Below are positions 1-5,323 of a DNA stretch of 5,323 nt, piece after piece. Below the pieces are notes generated by a model. It saw nothing but the letters and a program-made list of their open reading frames with translations, did not search any database and was not told the DNA's origin. Position numbers and translations under genes: made by a program. Position 1 is the first letter of the stretch, and the number at the start of each line of letters is the position of its first letter. Source of the DNA: Butyrivibrio sp. (GTDB lineage: Bacteria > Bacillota_A > Clostridia > Lachnospirales > Lachnospiraceae); assembly GCA_024690635.1 (NCBI GenBank), contig JAILOW010000120.1:1-5323 (forward strand), given 5' to 3'.

Positions 1-71
1 AAAGCTTTTGAAAACTCAGCGGTATAGAACCTTTCATCTCCGGGACCTACACCTCCTAAGGTGATGCATTT
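1..71 (-). other. Start of a second tetrapyrrole-methylase domain (CbiE-like) fused behind CbiJ
   Basis: Codons 268-290 of the cbiJ frame encode a beta strand followed by GGVGPGDERFYT, the N-terminal SAM-binding glycine loop of the corrin/porphyrin methylase family. Neither a stop codon nor an in-frame ATG, GTG or TTG occurs between the end of the CbiJ domain and this motif, so it should be made as one polypeptide. Only about 20 residues are visible. CbiE is inferred from pathway order (C5 methylation follows CbiJ), not from specific residues. Confidence 0.7.
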
Positions 72-872
72 GCCCGTTTCTTCTAAAGGCTCTTTTCCCA
101 GAATAGTAAAGATCCTCTCAAGTATTTCTCCGGCTTCCAGGCCATCATTAGCGATATCATTCTTCTCAGGATTTCTTATGACAATTGTCTCTGCATTGCA
201 GTTCTCAGAAGCCTGTAGCTTCTCAGAAAATCCTCCTGCCTCTCCGCTTTCCTTAGTAAGTATGACCGACGCATTTATCTCTCTTATCAGAGCCTCATTC
301 ATAGCCACCGAAAAAGGTCCCTGCATTGCGATTATCTGACGCCCCCGTAGCCCGGCTTCATGGCACTTTTCGATGCTGGCAATATCCGGAATGATCCTGA
401 CATAAACTCTTGATATATCTGAAATTCCGCTTGTGATCTCTTTTAAATCCCTGCTGCCCGTAAGGAGCAATATGTTTCCTGCTCTCTTCTCAAGCTCTTT
501 TGCTGCATCTGTCACATCTTCAACATATGTCACGTTTCCTGCATTCGTCTCAGAATCTGCAGTTTTTCTGAGTAGCCTTAAATAGGTAAAAGACTCTTTT
601 TCACAGGCACTCTTTATCTCCTCAGAAGCCCTTATCGCATAGGGGTGCGTTGCATCGACAACTGCAGCAAATTCGCCGTCTCTAAGAAGGTCTGCAATTG
701 CGTTTCTGTCCATGCGTCCCACAAGGAGAGATGCTTCTCCGCTCTCCTCTTCAACTGACTTTCCATATTCTGTTGCAACGCTGACCACATGGGGAATCCC
801 AAGTTCCTCTAATTTACTTGCAAATAATCTTCCTTCAGTGGTTCCGCCGAAAACAAGAATCTTATCTCTCAC
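1..872 (-). CDS. cbiJ: Cobalt-precorrin-6A reductase (CbiJ/CobK) fused to the start of a tetrapyrrole methylase, probably CbiE; 3' partial
   Basis: The visible 290 residues begin with a CbiJ/CobK domain (about residues 1-258), which reduces (cobalt-)precorrin-6A to the dihydro form with a nicotinamide cofactor in the cytoplasm. Family hallmarks are the N-terminal FGGTTEGR (residues 8-15), VDATHPYA (72-79), LLTGSRDL (136-143), AMQGPFS (182-188) and LTKESGEAGGFSEK (205-218). The GTG start at 872-870 is chosen because it has AGAGG eight bases upstream and places the typical ILVFGGT motif at the N-terminus; it overlaps cbiH by 11 bp. The frame does not stop after the CbiJ domain, which usually ends near 250 residues. 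It continues into CITLGGVGPGDERFYTAEF (269-287), which matches the N-terminal glycine loop of SAM-dependent tetrapyrrole methylases. CbiE is the best guess because it acts just after CbiJ, but CbiL or another methylase cannot be excluded from about 20 residues. The gene runs off the left edge, so its end is unknown. Confidence 0.92.
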   Translation of the reverse strand, partial: MRDKILVFGGTTEGRLFASKLEELGIPHVVSVATEYGKSVEEESGEASLLVGRMDRNAIADLLRDGEFAAVVDATHPYAIRASEEIKSACEKESFTYLRLLRKTADSETNAGNVTYVEDVTDAAKELEKRAGNILLLTGSRDLKEITSGISDISRVYVRIIPDIASIEKCHEAGLRGRQIIAMQGPFSVAMNEALIREINASVILTKESGEAGGFSEKLQASENCNAETIVIRNPEKNDIANDGLEAGEILERIFTILGKEPLEETGKCITLGGVGPGDERFYTAEFSKA

Positions 873-1602
873 TTTGATATCCTCTGGCTGTGACCATAAG
901 TCCCATTATATTTCTGGTTGATGAATTGCCGATAAACACCGTTGAAAACATATCAGCAGGAGTTTCCTTAAGCTCCCCAAGGGTAAGTACCTGTGAGTTC
1001 TCACCGTCTCTTCCGATGTTCCTTGCAATTCCGCATACCCTTTCCTCTTCAATCTCCTCAAGCAGTATCTCACAGGCCTTCCTTAAAAATCCGGCTCTTG
1101 ACTTACTCTCGGGATTATATAGCACAATGACCATATCCGTCTGCGCTGCAGCCCTGAGCCTTTTTTCAATAAGTTCAAAGGGTGTGAGCCTGTTGCTTAA
1201 GCTGATGCAGCAAAAGTCATGTATAAGCGGAGCGCCCAAAACAGCCCCACCACTGATGGCCGCTGTTACTCCTGTAGTAGCCTTAATGGAAACCTCCGGA
1301 AAATCAACGCCCATCTCATAGACAAGTCCCAGAAGGCCGTATATCCCAGCATCTCCGCTGCATATAAGGGCAACCTTTTTGCCTGTATCCGCCTCGTTTA
1401 AGGCAAGCCTTACCCTCTCCTCCTCCTTCATCATCGGAGTGCTGATAAACTTTTTATCCTCAAACATGGGACGCACCAGATCGCAATAGACAGTATATCC
1501 GACGATCACGTCGCAACCGCCTAGCACCTTGGCGCTCTTTATAGTCATGTCCGAATACTGCCCCGGCCCAAAACCAACCACATACAAACACTTTTCACTC
1601 AT
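862..1602 (-). CDS. cbiH: Cobalt-factor III / precorrin-3B C17-methyltransferase CbiH
   Basis: This 246-residue SAM-dependent methylase transfers a methyl group to C17 and drives ring contraction of the macrocycle in the anaerobic B12 pathway. It has the single-domain tetrapyrrole-methylase layout: glycine loop VVGFGPG (residues 8-14), CSGDAGIYGL (81-90, the CbiH/CobJ form of the SAM-binding GD motif), TTGVTAAISGGAVLGAPLIH (109-128) followed by DFCCISLSNRLTPFE (129-143), VLYNPESKSR (160-169) and GNSSTR near the C-terminus (225-230). The length is normal for the family. The frame is open from a TTG at 1608, but the ATG at 1602 is preferred: GGGAGGAG lies eight bases before it and only two or so before the TTG. 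The start overlaps the cbiG stop in an ATGAGTGA junction, so translation is probably coupled. The substrate assignment follows from the closest family motifs and the neighbouring cbiG, cbiF and cbiJ. Confidence 0.95.
   Translation of the reverse strand: MSEKCLYVVGFGPGQYSDMTIKSAKVLGGCDVIVGYTVYCDLVRPMFEDKKFISTPMMKEEERVRLALNEADTGKKVALICSGDAGIYGLLGLVYEMGVDFPEVSIKATTGVTAAISGGAVLGAPLIHDFCCISLSNRLTPFELIEKRLRAAAQTDMVIVLYNPESKSRAGFLRKACEILLEEIEEERVCGIARNIGRDGENSQVLTLGELKETPADMFSTVFIGNSSTRNIMGLMVTARGYQSER
881..885 (-). promoter_or_regulatory. Ribosome binding site of cbiJ (supports the GTG start)
   Basis: AGAGG sits eight bases before the GTG at 872, within the cbiH coding sequence. With the typical CbiJ N-terminus directly after the GTG, it supports this non-ATG start and the 11-bp overlap with cbiH. 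Confidence 0.75.
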
Positions 1603-2641
1603 CGGCAAAGCTCCTCCCTAAAACTCCAACTGCCAGTGTCATACCGTTTTCTGCTCTCTTTTTCATGATCAGTCTCCTGCAGCCAAAGGCCATGACCGAT
1701 CTTTCGCAGACATTGTCAGCTCCTGTGACCTTACTCACAAACTGCGAAGCTGAAAACTCCCCTTCCTGCTCCATGAGTAGCTCCTGCGAAAATGTCTTAA
1801 ACTCAGCGCCGTAATATTCGGCAAGCTCTGTAATCCCCGCCTCTTTGCTCTTTAAATCTATGGATGTAACAGCTAAAATGCTTCTTTTATCAAGAGAAAG
1901 CTCATCAAGAATGCGGTCTGCAAATTCTATAAGCTCTCTTCCTTCTTTTCCTTTTCTGCTGCCTACGCCCAGCACTATGCATTTAGGGATCAGCTGTAAT
2001 TGTTCTATGCCGCAGGTCTTAGGTGATATGGTAAAAGAGCCTTCGCAATCCCCCTGCTCATCGAGATCCTTCACCCTCTTTAGACTATCTCTGCAGGCAA
2101 TGACTTCAAGCACATCTTCGAACTCAGGATCAACCTGATAAAAAGCCTTATTATGTTCAAGAAGATATGCGGAAAAAGACTTAGCCTTTTTCATATCGTT
2201 AATTACAAGGCCGTTGTTTTTGGCAAACACATCAACAGCAAACTCTCCCCTTACATCGCTGGCTGTTGTAATAACGGCTGTAGCCCCAATAATGCCCGAA
2301 AGCTCTTTTGCCGCAGCAACTCCCCCGCCCATATGTCCTGAGAGAATAGTGATCACAAACTTACCCTCTTCATCAATGACGATCACAGCAGCATCCTCTG
2401 TTTTGTCTTTTATCAAAGGAGCCACAGCTCTTACAGCTATTCCGCAGGCTCCGATAAAAACGAGAACATTTCCTTTTTTGAAGTTCTCCCTAGTCCAGTC
2501 TGAAAGGCCTCCGGTTTCCAGCTTATCCGGGCCACAAGTACTTGTTTCACCGGGAATCTGCAAAAGGATCTTCTCCATCAGCTCTCTTCCAACCGCGGTA
2601 AAGCATATGAACTTATAGTTATTTTTCGATGCCCTGTCCAT
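1595..2641 (-). CDS. cbiG: Cobalt-precorrin-5A hydrolase CbiG
   Basis: CbiG opens the delta-lactone of cobalt-precorrin-5A and releases the C20 carbon as acetaldehyde, a step specific to the anaerobic route. The 348 residues match the full family length. The N-terminal part has FICFTAVGREL (11-21), VFIGACGIAVRAVAPLI (61-77) and SGHMGGGVAAAKEL (101-114), followed by VITTASDVRGEFAVD (123-137). A more variable middle region (about 140-215) precedes the C-terminal domain. That domain opens with CIVLGVGSRKG (221-231) and ends with DNVCERSVMAFGCRRLIMKK (309-328) and MTLAVG (334-339). The ATG at 2641 has AAGGA eight bases upstream, within the end of the ATPase gene, and the two genes overlap by 23 bp. 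The last bases overlap the cbiH start. No domain appears to be missing. Its presence argues for the oxygen-independent pathway and therefore for an anaerobic host. Confidence 0.95.
   Translation of the reverse strand: MDRASKNNYKFICFTAVGRELMEKILLQIPGETSTCGPDKLETGGLSDWTRENFKKGNVLVFIGACGIAVRAVAPLIKDKTEDAAVIVIDEEGKFVITILSGHMGGGVAAAKELSGIIGATAVITTASDVRGEFAVDVFAKNNGLVINDMKKAKSFSAYLLEHNKAFYQVDPEFEDVLEVIACRDSLKRVKDLDEQGDCEGSFTISPKTCGIEQLQLIPKCIVLGVGSRKGKEGRELIEFADRILDELSLDKRSILAVTSIDLKSKEAGITELAEYYGAEFKTFSQELLMEQEGEFSASQFVSKVTGADNVCERSVMAFGCRRLIMKKRAENGMTLAVGVLGRSFADE
1611..1618 (-). promoter_or_regulatory. Ribosome binding site of cbiH (decides the start)
   Basis: GGGAGGAG lies eight bases before the ATG at 1602 and inside the last codons of cbiG. 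It is too close to the upstream in-frame TTG at 1608 to serve it, which fixes the start at the ATG. Confidence 0.85.
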
Positions 2642-3629
2642 ACATTTTTTCCTTCAGCTTTTTTATCACCTTCGGGTAGTTATCCCTAAAGTGAGGAAAA
2701 GCACAATTCTTGCAATTCTTGATGCCCTTATCGTTCCATACGTAGCTTCCGCCGCAGTCCTCATGATCGTATAAGGGGCAATAACAGAACATGCAGTTAA
2801 ACTCCTCTTCCGGTACATCGTGACACGGGAATGACTTGCAGTTTCTGTTTGTAAAAAAGCTGGTTCCTCCTGCGCTTTTTGTGCCGGTAATACTCCGAAG
2901 CACCTTAGCATACATATCTTCATCAAGGTCAAAGAGCTGCTTTAGGAGCCCTTCCTCTAAGACTTCATCAGGTCTTTTCACAAGAACATGACCATCGCCA
3001 TAGACAAGGAGAAGTCTGTCGCAATAGGAAAGCGCAAGCTCAAGTTCGTGAAGAGAAGCCACTATCGTTACGCCCTCGCCCGAGAGCTTCTTAAGCAGCT
3101 CCATAAGCTCATATCTGTGCCTTATATCCATGTAGGAAGTGGGCTCATCCATCACGAGAAACTTGGGATCCTGTGCGATTGCTCTGGCAATCAGGGTCCT
3201 TTGCTTCTGACCGTCACTGACATCTGAGTAGGCCACATCCGAGAGCTCTTTTATCTTCATAAGTTCCATGGTCCTGTCTATCTGAGCATTGTCTTCCTCT
3301 CTCAGCTTTCCAAGTCCATCGGTAAAAGGAATCCTTCCGGCAGCTACCACATCCCGGCAGGTCATAAGGATCGGCTTTACTCTCTCAGTGGTGACAACGG
3401 ACATAACCTTCGATATCTCTTTTGGCAGAGCTTTGGAAACATCGAGCTCATCCAAAAAGACACTTCCTCCGATAAGCGAAAGGCTTCCGTTTATGCTCTT
3501 TAGTATTGTGGATTTACCGCCACCATTGGGACCAATGATGCCAATGATCTCGCCGGGAGAAGCCAAAAGGTCCACATCGCGAACCACTATTTTTTTGTGA
3601 TATCCGGCTACGAGCTTATCAAGTTTCAT
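2619..3629 (-). CDS. FecE/BtuD-type ABC transporter ATPase with C-terminal cysteine-rich domain
   Basis: This 336-residue cytoplasmic ATPase should power the adjacent FecCD-type permease. Residues 1 to about 250 form a normal ABC domain: Walker A GPNGGGKST (33-41), signature VSDGQKQR (137-144, a variant of LSGGQ), Walker B FLVMDEPTS (157-165), D-loop YMD (166-168) and switch histidine SLHE (H194). The usual Q-loop glutamine is not evident; the corresponding stretch reads VVTTERVKPILMT (78-90). Plain members of the family are about 250-270 residues. The extra 75-80 residues hold eight cysteines (264, 269, 279, 282, 284, 292, 306, 309) and end in GIKNCKNCAFPHFRDNYP. This resembles the 'cysteine-rich small domain' (PF04071, named from memory) that occurs with cobalamin genes and probably binds a metal. 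The ATG at 3629 overlaps the permease by 11 bp, with CAGGAG 11 bases upstream. Substrate is unknown; a corrinoid, cobalt or another metal complex is likely from context. Confidence 0.93.
   Translation of the reverse strand: MKLDKLVAGYHKKIVVRDVDLLASPGEIIGIIGPNGGGKSTILKSINGSLSLIGGSVFLDELDVSKALPKEISKVMSVVTTERVKPILMTCRDVVAAGRIPFTDGLGKLREEDNAQIDRTMELMKIKELSDVAYSDVSDGQKQRTLIARAIAQDPKFLVMDEPTSYMDIRHRYELMELLKKLSGEGVTIVASLHELELALSYCDRLLLVYGDGHVLVKRPDEVLEEGLLKQLFDLDEDMYAKVLRSITGTKSAGGTSFFTNRNCKSFPCHDVPEEEFNCMFCYCPLYDHEDCGGSYVWNDKGIKNCKNCAFPHFRDNYPKVIKKLKEKMYGQGIEK
2650..2654 (-). promoter_or_regulatory. Ribosome binding site of cbiG
   Basis: AAGGA followed by an A-rich spacer lies eight bases before the ATG at 2641, within the 3' end of the ATPase gene. 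A second ATG at 2645 is in the ATPase frame and is an internal methionine of that protein. Confidence 0.7.
2682..2849 (-). other. Cysteine-rich, probably metal-binding domain encoded at the 3' end of the ATPase gene
   Basis: Residues 261-316 of the ATPase contain eight cysteines within 46 residues (264, 269, 279, 282, 284, 292, 306, 309), plus histidines 270, 289 and 313. Spacing is C-x4-CH-x8-C-x2-C-x-C-x7-C-x13-C-x2-C-x3-H. The core NCMFCYCPLY and the CKNCAFPH ending look like the stand-alone cysteine-rich small domain found beside cobalamin genes. Zinc, iron-sulfur or cobalt binding is possible but cannot be told apart by eye. It is in the same frame as the ABC domain, joined by a short linker (about 250-260) with no start codon of its own. 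Confidence 0.8.
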
Positions 3630-4641
3630 TATTTATATTTCTCCTGATTATCATAAAGATAACGATAGGCGCTCCAAAGAGCGAAGTTACAGCGGAAATG
3701 TTCAGCTCCGTGGGTGCAAAAAGGCTTCTGGCAAGAAGGTCACTAAACATGCAGAATACTGCGCCTGACATAAATGCCGCAGGCAAAAGGACTATAGGCT
3801 TTGAAGTCTTTAGTAGTTCCCTCATTAGGAACGGAACAGCGATTCCTATAAAGGAAACAGGTCCGACAAAGGCCGTCACACAGGCAGAGAGGATACTTGA
3901 TAGTAGTATGACTTCGCTTCTTGTGACTCTTACATTTACTCCCACACTTCTTGCATAGCCCTCTCCAAGCCTGAAGGCATCTAAGGACTTGCTAAGAAGC
4001 ATCACCAGAACAAAGGCTAATCCCACGATCACCAGTGCGTATTTAACGCTTCCCATGTCTACTCCGGAAAAGCTTCCCTGTGACCAGCCGTGGAGATTTA
4101 CAATATCCGAGTCATCTGCAAAGGCAATGAGAAAATCCGTAACTGCGCTGCAAATATAGCCCACCATGATTCCGGCAGCTAAGAGGACCATCATGTTCCT
4201 TACGGCTTTTGAAATGATGATGATAAATCCCGTTGTGAGGATTGCTCCGGCAAAGGCAGCCAGTATCAAAAGAAATGATGAGGATCTGCCTGTACTTCCT
4301 ACAACAAAGATCAGGACCAGTGCCACCATCATCTTGGCTCCCGATGAAATTCCAAGAATATAGGGGCCTGCGATGGGGTTTGAAAAATAGGTCTGCAAAA
4401 GAAATCCTGAAGTAGCAAGGCCTCCGCCAAGAATAACGGTCATGATCACCCTCGGAAGTCTTATATCCATGATGATGGCTCTTGTCTTCTCATCACACGC
4501 TCCTTTCGTGATTGCCCTCAGAACTTCTGCAAATCCGATATGAACATTTCCGATCCCGACACTCAAAAAGAACCCGACAAGTATCAGAACTGCCAGGGAT
4601 ATATATACTATCACCCCTCTTAGAGATCTTTCTCTATTCAT
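3619..4641 (-). CDS. FecCD/BtuC-type ABC transporter permease
   Basis: This 340-residue, highly hydrophobic protein is a FecCD-family permease, which forms the membrane channel for siderophore, haem, cobalt or B12 importers, normally as a homodimer. Family signatures are RLPRVIMTVILGGGLATSGF (61-80), LLQTYFSNPIAGPYILGISS (81-100), HGWSQGSFSG (184-193), GPVSFIGIAVPFLMREL (260-276) and the C-terminal LLARSLFAPTELNISAVTSL (302-321) followed by FGAPIV (322-327). Hydrophobic stretches are at about 9-30, 64-84, 103-116, 121-143, 149-174, 199-216, 244-270, 282-305 and 314-332, fitting the roughly ten-helix fold. The usual histidine in VPH is phenylalanine (F271). The frame is open to an ATG at 4704, but 4641 is preferred: AGAAGGA lies ten bases before it, the product starts directly before the first helix, and the overlap with cbiF is then 8 bp, in line with the other junctions. 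Neighbouring cbi genes suggest corrinoid or cobalt-linked cargo, but iron-siderophore or haem transport is not excluded. Confidence 0.92.
   Translation of the reverse strand: MNRERSLRGVIVYISLAVLILVGFFLSVGIGNVHIGFAEVLRAITKGACDEKTRAIIMDIRLPRVIMTVILGGGLATSGFLLQTYFSNPIAGPYILGISSGAKMMVALVLIFVVGSTGRSSSFLLILAAFAGAILTTGFIIIISKAVRNMMVLLAAGIMVGYICSAVTDFLIAFADDSDIVNLHGWSQGSFSGVDMGSVKYALVIVGLAFVLVMLLSKSLDAFRLGEGYARSVGVNVRVTRSEVILLSSILSACVTAFVGPVSFIGIAVPFLMRELLKTSKPIVLLPAAFMSGAVFCMFSDLLARSLFAPTELNISAVTSLFGAPIVIFMIIRRNINNET
3641..3646 (-). promoter_or_regulatory. Ribosome binding site of the ABC ATPase gene
   Basis: CAGGAG lies 11 bases before the ATG at 3629, at the long end of normal spacing, inside the last codons of the permease gene. 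The spacer is A/T only, which should keep the site unstructured. Confidence 0.7.
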
Positions 4642-5323
4642 TAGTGCTGCTTCCTTCTCTGAATCCGGTAGTAAAAGTAGCGTCGTAAAGCTTTGACTTG
4701 TCATAGCCCTTTGGCGCCACTACATCTCCGACAATAATAAGAGCTGTTTTTGTTATATTATTCTGCTCTGCAACTAAAGCAAGGTTTTCCAGTGTTGTTA
4801 CGTACTTCTCTTCATCCGGCCAGGTGGCCTTATAGACAATAGCGCAGGGAGTATCCTTACTTCTTCCCTCTTCCAAAAGCTCTTTTACAAGGCCTTGTAC
4901 ATTTCCTGCGGATAAGAAGAACACCTTCGTGGGCTCACTTTCAGGAACCGGAGTCCTTCCGGGCATTCTGGTAAGGAGAACGCTCTGGCTTACACCGGGA
5001 AGTGTATATTCAAGATTCAGCGCTGCAGCAGCTCCGCAAAAAGAGCTGACTCCAGGAGTGTAATCATACGAGATGCCCAGCTTATCAAGCTCATCCATCT
5101 GCTCGCGGATTGCACCGTAAATGCATGGGTCTCCGGTGTGAAGGCGAACGATCTTCTCGCCGCTTTTCTCCGTATCCTTCATAAGATCTATGACTTCTTC
5201 AAGACTTAGCCTCGATGAGTCATAGACCTGACAGTCCGGTCTTGCCTTGCTTAAGAGCTCAGGATTGACCAAAGAGCCGGCGTAGATGATAACATCCGCT
5301 TCTTCTATGTATTTCTGCCCTCT
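4634..5323 (-). CDS. cbiF: Cobalt-precorrin-4 C11-methyltransferase CbiF (5' partial)
   Basis: CbiF uses SAM to methylate C11 of cobalt-precorrin-4, the step just before CbiG. The frame is open to the right edge and starts mid-protein with RGQKYIEEADVIIYAGSLV, which matches residues about 20-40 of CbiF/CobM. The N-terminal glycine loop and true start therefore lie outside the window; the TTG at 5272 is an internal leucine. Among the 229 visible residues are RLHTGDPCIYGAIREQM (60-76), PGVSSFCGAAAALNLEYTLP (90-109), GRTPVPE (122-128), VYKATWPDEE (163-172) and KTALIIVGD (192-200), all diagnostic. After PVPE the protein goes almost directly to FFLSAG (135-140), about nine residues shorter than the CbiF sequences I recall, where a helix-rich segment resembling 'LESLAAHGAT' lies between. 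The frame is otherwise intact. It is the most upstream gene seen and overlaps the permease by 8 bp. Confidence 0.95.
   Translation of the reverse strand, partial: RGQKYIEEADVIIYAGSLVNPELLSKARPDCQVYDSSRLSLEEVIDLMKDTEKSGEKIVRLHTGDPCIYGAIREQMDELDKLGISYDYTPGVSSFCGAAAALNLEYTLPGVSQSVLLTRMPGRTPVPESEPTKVFFLSAGNVQGLVKELLEEGRSKDTPCAIVYKATWPDEEKYVTTLENLALVAEQNNITKTALIIVGDVVAPKGYDKSKLYDATFTTGFREGSSTNE
4652..4658 (-). promoter_or_regulatory. Ribosome binding site of the permease gene (decides the start)
   Basis: AGAAGGA lies ten bases before the ATG at 4641, inside the end of cbiF. The alternative ATG at 4704 has only an AAGGG placed about three bases away, too close for normal initiation. Confidence 0.7.

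Noticed and set aside
31..60. AGGAGGTG followed by an ATG inside the cbiJ frame, a possible start for a separate methylase gene
   Set aside because: The following ATG is about 14 bases away and out of frame with the methylase motif; the purines are simply codons of the glycine loop GGVGPGD.
890..1321. 143-residue plus-strand open frame opposite cbiH
   Set aside because: It is antisense to a strongly conserved CbiH reading frame, has low-complexity Ser/Leu-rich composition and no recognisable motif.
2214..2618. 134-residue plus-strand open frame opposite cbiG
   Set aside because: It mirrors cbiG codons, has no family motif and is rich in Ala/Ser/Thr as expected of an antisense shadow.
2666..2932. 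88-residue minus-strand open frame overlapping the cysteine-rich tail
   Set aside because: The ATPase frame across this stretch encodes the conserved cysteine pattern, so this is the out-of-frame product; it has no good start context.
3289..3600. 103-residue plus-strand open frame opposite the ATPase gene
   Set aside because: It lies exactly antisense to the Walker A and signature region and shows no motif of its own.
5270..5272. TTG as a possible cbiF start
   Set aside because: The frame continues upstream to the edge and encodes the conserved YIEEADVIIYAGS segment of CbiF, so this is an internal leucine.
1..5323. Cobalamin riboswitch, promoter, terminator, CRISPR array or mobile element
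   Set aside because: The window has no intergenic space, no T-run after a hairpin at a gene end, and no repeat series or transposase-like frame. A riboswitch would be expected upstream of the operon, beyond the right edge.

Overview
This window is an internal piece of one minus-strand operon for anaerobic (early cobalt insertion) cobalamin/corrinoid biosynthesis, and essentially every base is coding. In transcription order (right to left) it holds: cbiF, cut off at its 5' end by the right edge; a FecCD/BtuC-type ABC permease; an ABC ATPase of the FecE/BtuD type with an extra C-terminal cysteine-rich domain; cbiG; cbiH; and cbiJ, which runs without a stop into the start of a second tetrapyrrole-methylase domain (most likely CbiE) and is cut off by the left edge.

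The genes are packed very tightly. Each pair overlaps (8, 11, 23, 8 and 11 bp), and each downstream start has a purine-rich Shine-Dalgarno sequence inside the end of the preceding gene. This implies one polycistronic, translationally coupled transcript. No promoter, cobalamin riboswitch or terminator is visible. Any leader must lie beyond the right edge, upstream of cbiF, and any terminator beyond the left edge.

The biosynthetic genes cover consecutive steps of the corrin ring pathway. CbiH methylates C17 and contracts the ring, CbiF methylates C11, CbiG opens the delta-lactone and releases acetaldehyde, CbiJ reduces cobalt-precorrin-6A, and the attached methylase domain would methylate C5 of the next intermediate. 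Between cbiF and cbiG sit the membrane and ATPase subunits of a transporter of the cobalt-chelate/siderophore/B12 class. Its likely cargo is a corrinoid, cobalt or another metal complex. No solute-binding protein is in the window.

CbiG, the Shine-Dalgarno-rich gene starts, moderate base composition and AGA/AGG use point to an anaerobic Gram-positive of the Bacillota, plausibly a Clostridia/Lachnospiraceae member. This is inference from style and gene order, not proof. The most unusual points are the cysteine-rich domain fused to the transporter ATPase, the CbiJ-methylase fusion, and a CbiF that lacks about nine residues of a normally conserved segment. I see no mobile element, CRISPR array, RNA gene or long repeat. 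The pathway itself is well known, so I do not claim a wholly new system.
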